Shown: positions 63,316 to 64,000 of the stretch, piece after piece | Position numbering within the stretch: the first letter of the stretch is position 1 | Layout of the letters: each line of letters opens with the position of its first letter | Assembly (NCBI RefSeq): GCF_009707545.1 | Contig: NZ_WLYK01000017.1 | Location: forward strand, 33,507 to 97,506 | Origin: Nakamurella alba | GTDB lineage: Bacteria; Actinomycetota; Actinomycetes; Mycobacteriales; Nakamurellaceae | Length of the DNA stretch: 64,000 bases | Direction: 5' to 3' | Translations under genes and position numbers: made by a program | The notes under the pieces: generated by a model | Seen by the model: only the letters and a program-made list of their open reading frames with translations | Database searches by the model: none | Told to the model about the DNA's origin: nothing

Positions 63316-63891
63316 ATGGGCGTGAGCTTGACCAAGGGCGGCAACGTGTCGTTGACCAAGGCGGCCCCGGGTCTGACGGCGGTGTCCCTCGGACTGGGCT
63401 GGGACGCGCGGACCACCGACGGCGGCTCCTTCGACCTGGACGCCAGCGCGCTCGGCCTGGCCGCGGACGGGCGGGTGCCGGGCAACGAGTACTTCGTCTT
63501 CTACAACAACAAGCGCTCGGTCGACGGGTCCATCGAGCACGGCGGCGACAACCTGACCGGTGAGGGCGCCGGCGACGACGAGGTGATCAAGGTCAACCTG
63601 GCCGCGGTCCCGCCGCAGATCGAGAAGGTCGCCGTCGCGGTGTCCATCTACGAGGCGGACGCCAAGGGCCTGTCCTTCGGCCAGGTGCGGAACGCCTACA
63701 TCCGCGTCGTCAACGACGCGGACGGCTCCGAGCTCGCCCGCTACGACCTCTCCGAGGACGCCTCCACCGAGACCGCGATGGTCTTCGGCGAGCTCTACCG
63801 CAACAACGACGAGTGGAAGTTCCGGGCGATCGGCCAGGGCTACGCCTCCGGTCTGTCCGGCATCGCGCAGGACTTCGGCGTCGTCGTCTGA
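63316..63891 (+). CDS. terD: TerD-family stress protein
   Basis: 191 residues. MGVSLTKGGNVSLTKAAPG, VSLGLGWDAR, FDLDASALGL and the acidic VVNDADGSELARYDLSEDAS loop are TerD hallmarks, with Asp residues that bind calcium. Ends in GQGYASGLSGIAQDFGV. Linked to tellurite resistance and general envelope stress in other bacteria; its precise role is unsettled. Other ter genes may lie beyond the right edge. Divergent from cyanophycinase across 219 bp with no other visible feature. Confidence 0.93.
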   Translation: MGVSLTKGGNVSLTKAAPGLTAVSLGLGWDARTTDGGSFDLDASALGLAADGRVPGNEYFVFYNNKRSVDGSIEHGGDNLTGEGAGDDEVIKVNLAAVPPQIEKVAVAVSIYEADAKGLSFGQVRNAYIRVVNDADGSELARYDLSEDASTETAMVFGELYRNNDEWKFRAIGQGYASGLSGIAQDFGVVV

Positions 63892-63940
63892 CCCTCTCCC
63901 TCCCCGCCGGGCGTCCTGCAACCAGGGACCTATAGCTCAC

Positions 63941-63991
63941 TGTCATGTGTCAGTACTTCGCTGACAGGTATGTGTCAATACATCGCTGACA
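63941..63991. repeat. Tandem palindromes at the window edge
   Basis: TGTGTCAGTACTTCGCTGAC (from 63946) and TGTGTCAATACATCGCTGAC (from 63971) match at 18 of these 20 bases and recur with a 25-bp period. Each contains the inverted repeat TGTCA...TGACA, and a further TGTCA precedes at 63941. The region is clearly richer in A/T than its surroundings. It could be transposase-binding sequence at the end of an insertion sequence or a double operator for the next gene; the window stops before that can be seen. Confidence 0.6.
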
Positions 63992-64000
63992 CTCTCGTGT

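Overview
The window is a 64-kb piece of a high-GC actinobacterial chromosome. Pointers to this are the GTG and TTG starts, many ATGA/GTGA/TGATG gene overlaps, a GroEL2-type chaperonin behind CIRCE elements, DtxR/IdeR-like iron boxes, a PknB-type kinase and a SigG-like sigma factor. I would guess a non-mycobacterial actinomycete, perhaps near Nakamurella, but the sequence alone does not settle the genus. I saw no rRNA, tRNA, CRISPR array or complete insertion sequence.

Region 1 (1-6.7 kb, minus strand). A cut-off FAD oxidoreductase opens the window. It is followed by a cluster of three membrane or exported proteins and a MoxR/chelatase-like AAA+ ATPase with a VWA partner, like mycobacterial Rv0958/Rv0959.

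Region 2 (6.8-39.1 kb) is the main accessory block: a large CoA-thioester catabolic island. Fifteen minus-strand genes from 25.8 down to 11.4 kb are tightly packed. They encode an enoyl-CoA hydratase, a DUF35/Ltp thiolase-aldolase pair, an APH-like kinase beside an ACAD11-type dehydrogenase, SDRs, a thiolase, two SnoaL-like proteins, an EthD protein, an acyl-CoA ligase, an MBL hydrolase and a pair of acyl-CoA dehydrogenases. A TetR regulator follows. Flanking genes add a hydroxyacyl-CoA dehydrogenase, a zinc alcohol dehydrogenase, a Liv-type ABC importer (with permease LivM and both ATPases fused in one chain), an old-yellow-enzyme dienoyl-CoA reductase and a second acyl-CoA ligase. A 17-bp palindrome (best copy ATTGAACTCAGTTCAAT) recurs in front of most transcription units here, including the TetR gene. 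I read this as one autoregulated TetR regulon that imports and degrades an unidentified organic acid with a ring, branch or 4-hydroxy group.

Region 3 (39.2-45 kb) is a siderophore uptake system: two FecCD permeases, an ATPase and a binding lipoprotein, with an iron box before the permeases and another before the lipoprotein. An orphan amino-acid-type binding lipoprotein follows.

Region 4 (45-52.4 kb) holds a SigG-like sigma factor, two paralogous proteins of which one carries a pRiA4b ORF-3 domain, groEL with two CIRCE operators, and a Ser/Thr kinase. A 99-bp palindromic element near 50.8 kb matches one at 27.9 kb.

Region 5 (52.5-64 kb) has a stand-alone Mur-ligase related to cyanophycin synthetase, an aldo/keto reductase, a nitronate monooxygenase, moeA, a winged-helix protein, a DUF6457 protein and a GlsB-type membrane protein. 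Cyanophycin synthetase, cyanophycinase and TerD follow. The last 60 bases carry tandem palindromes that may mark the edge of a mobile element or an operator.
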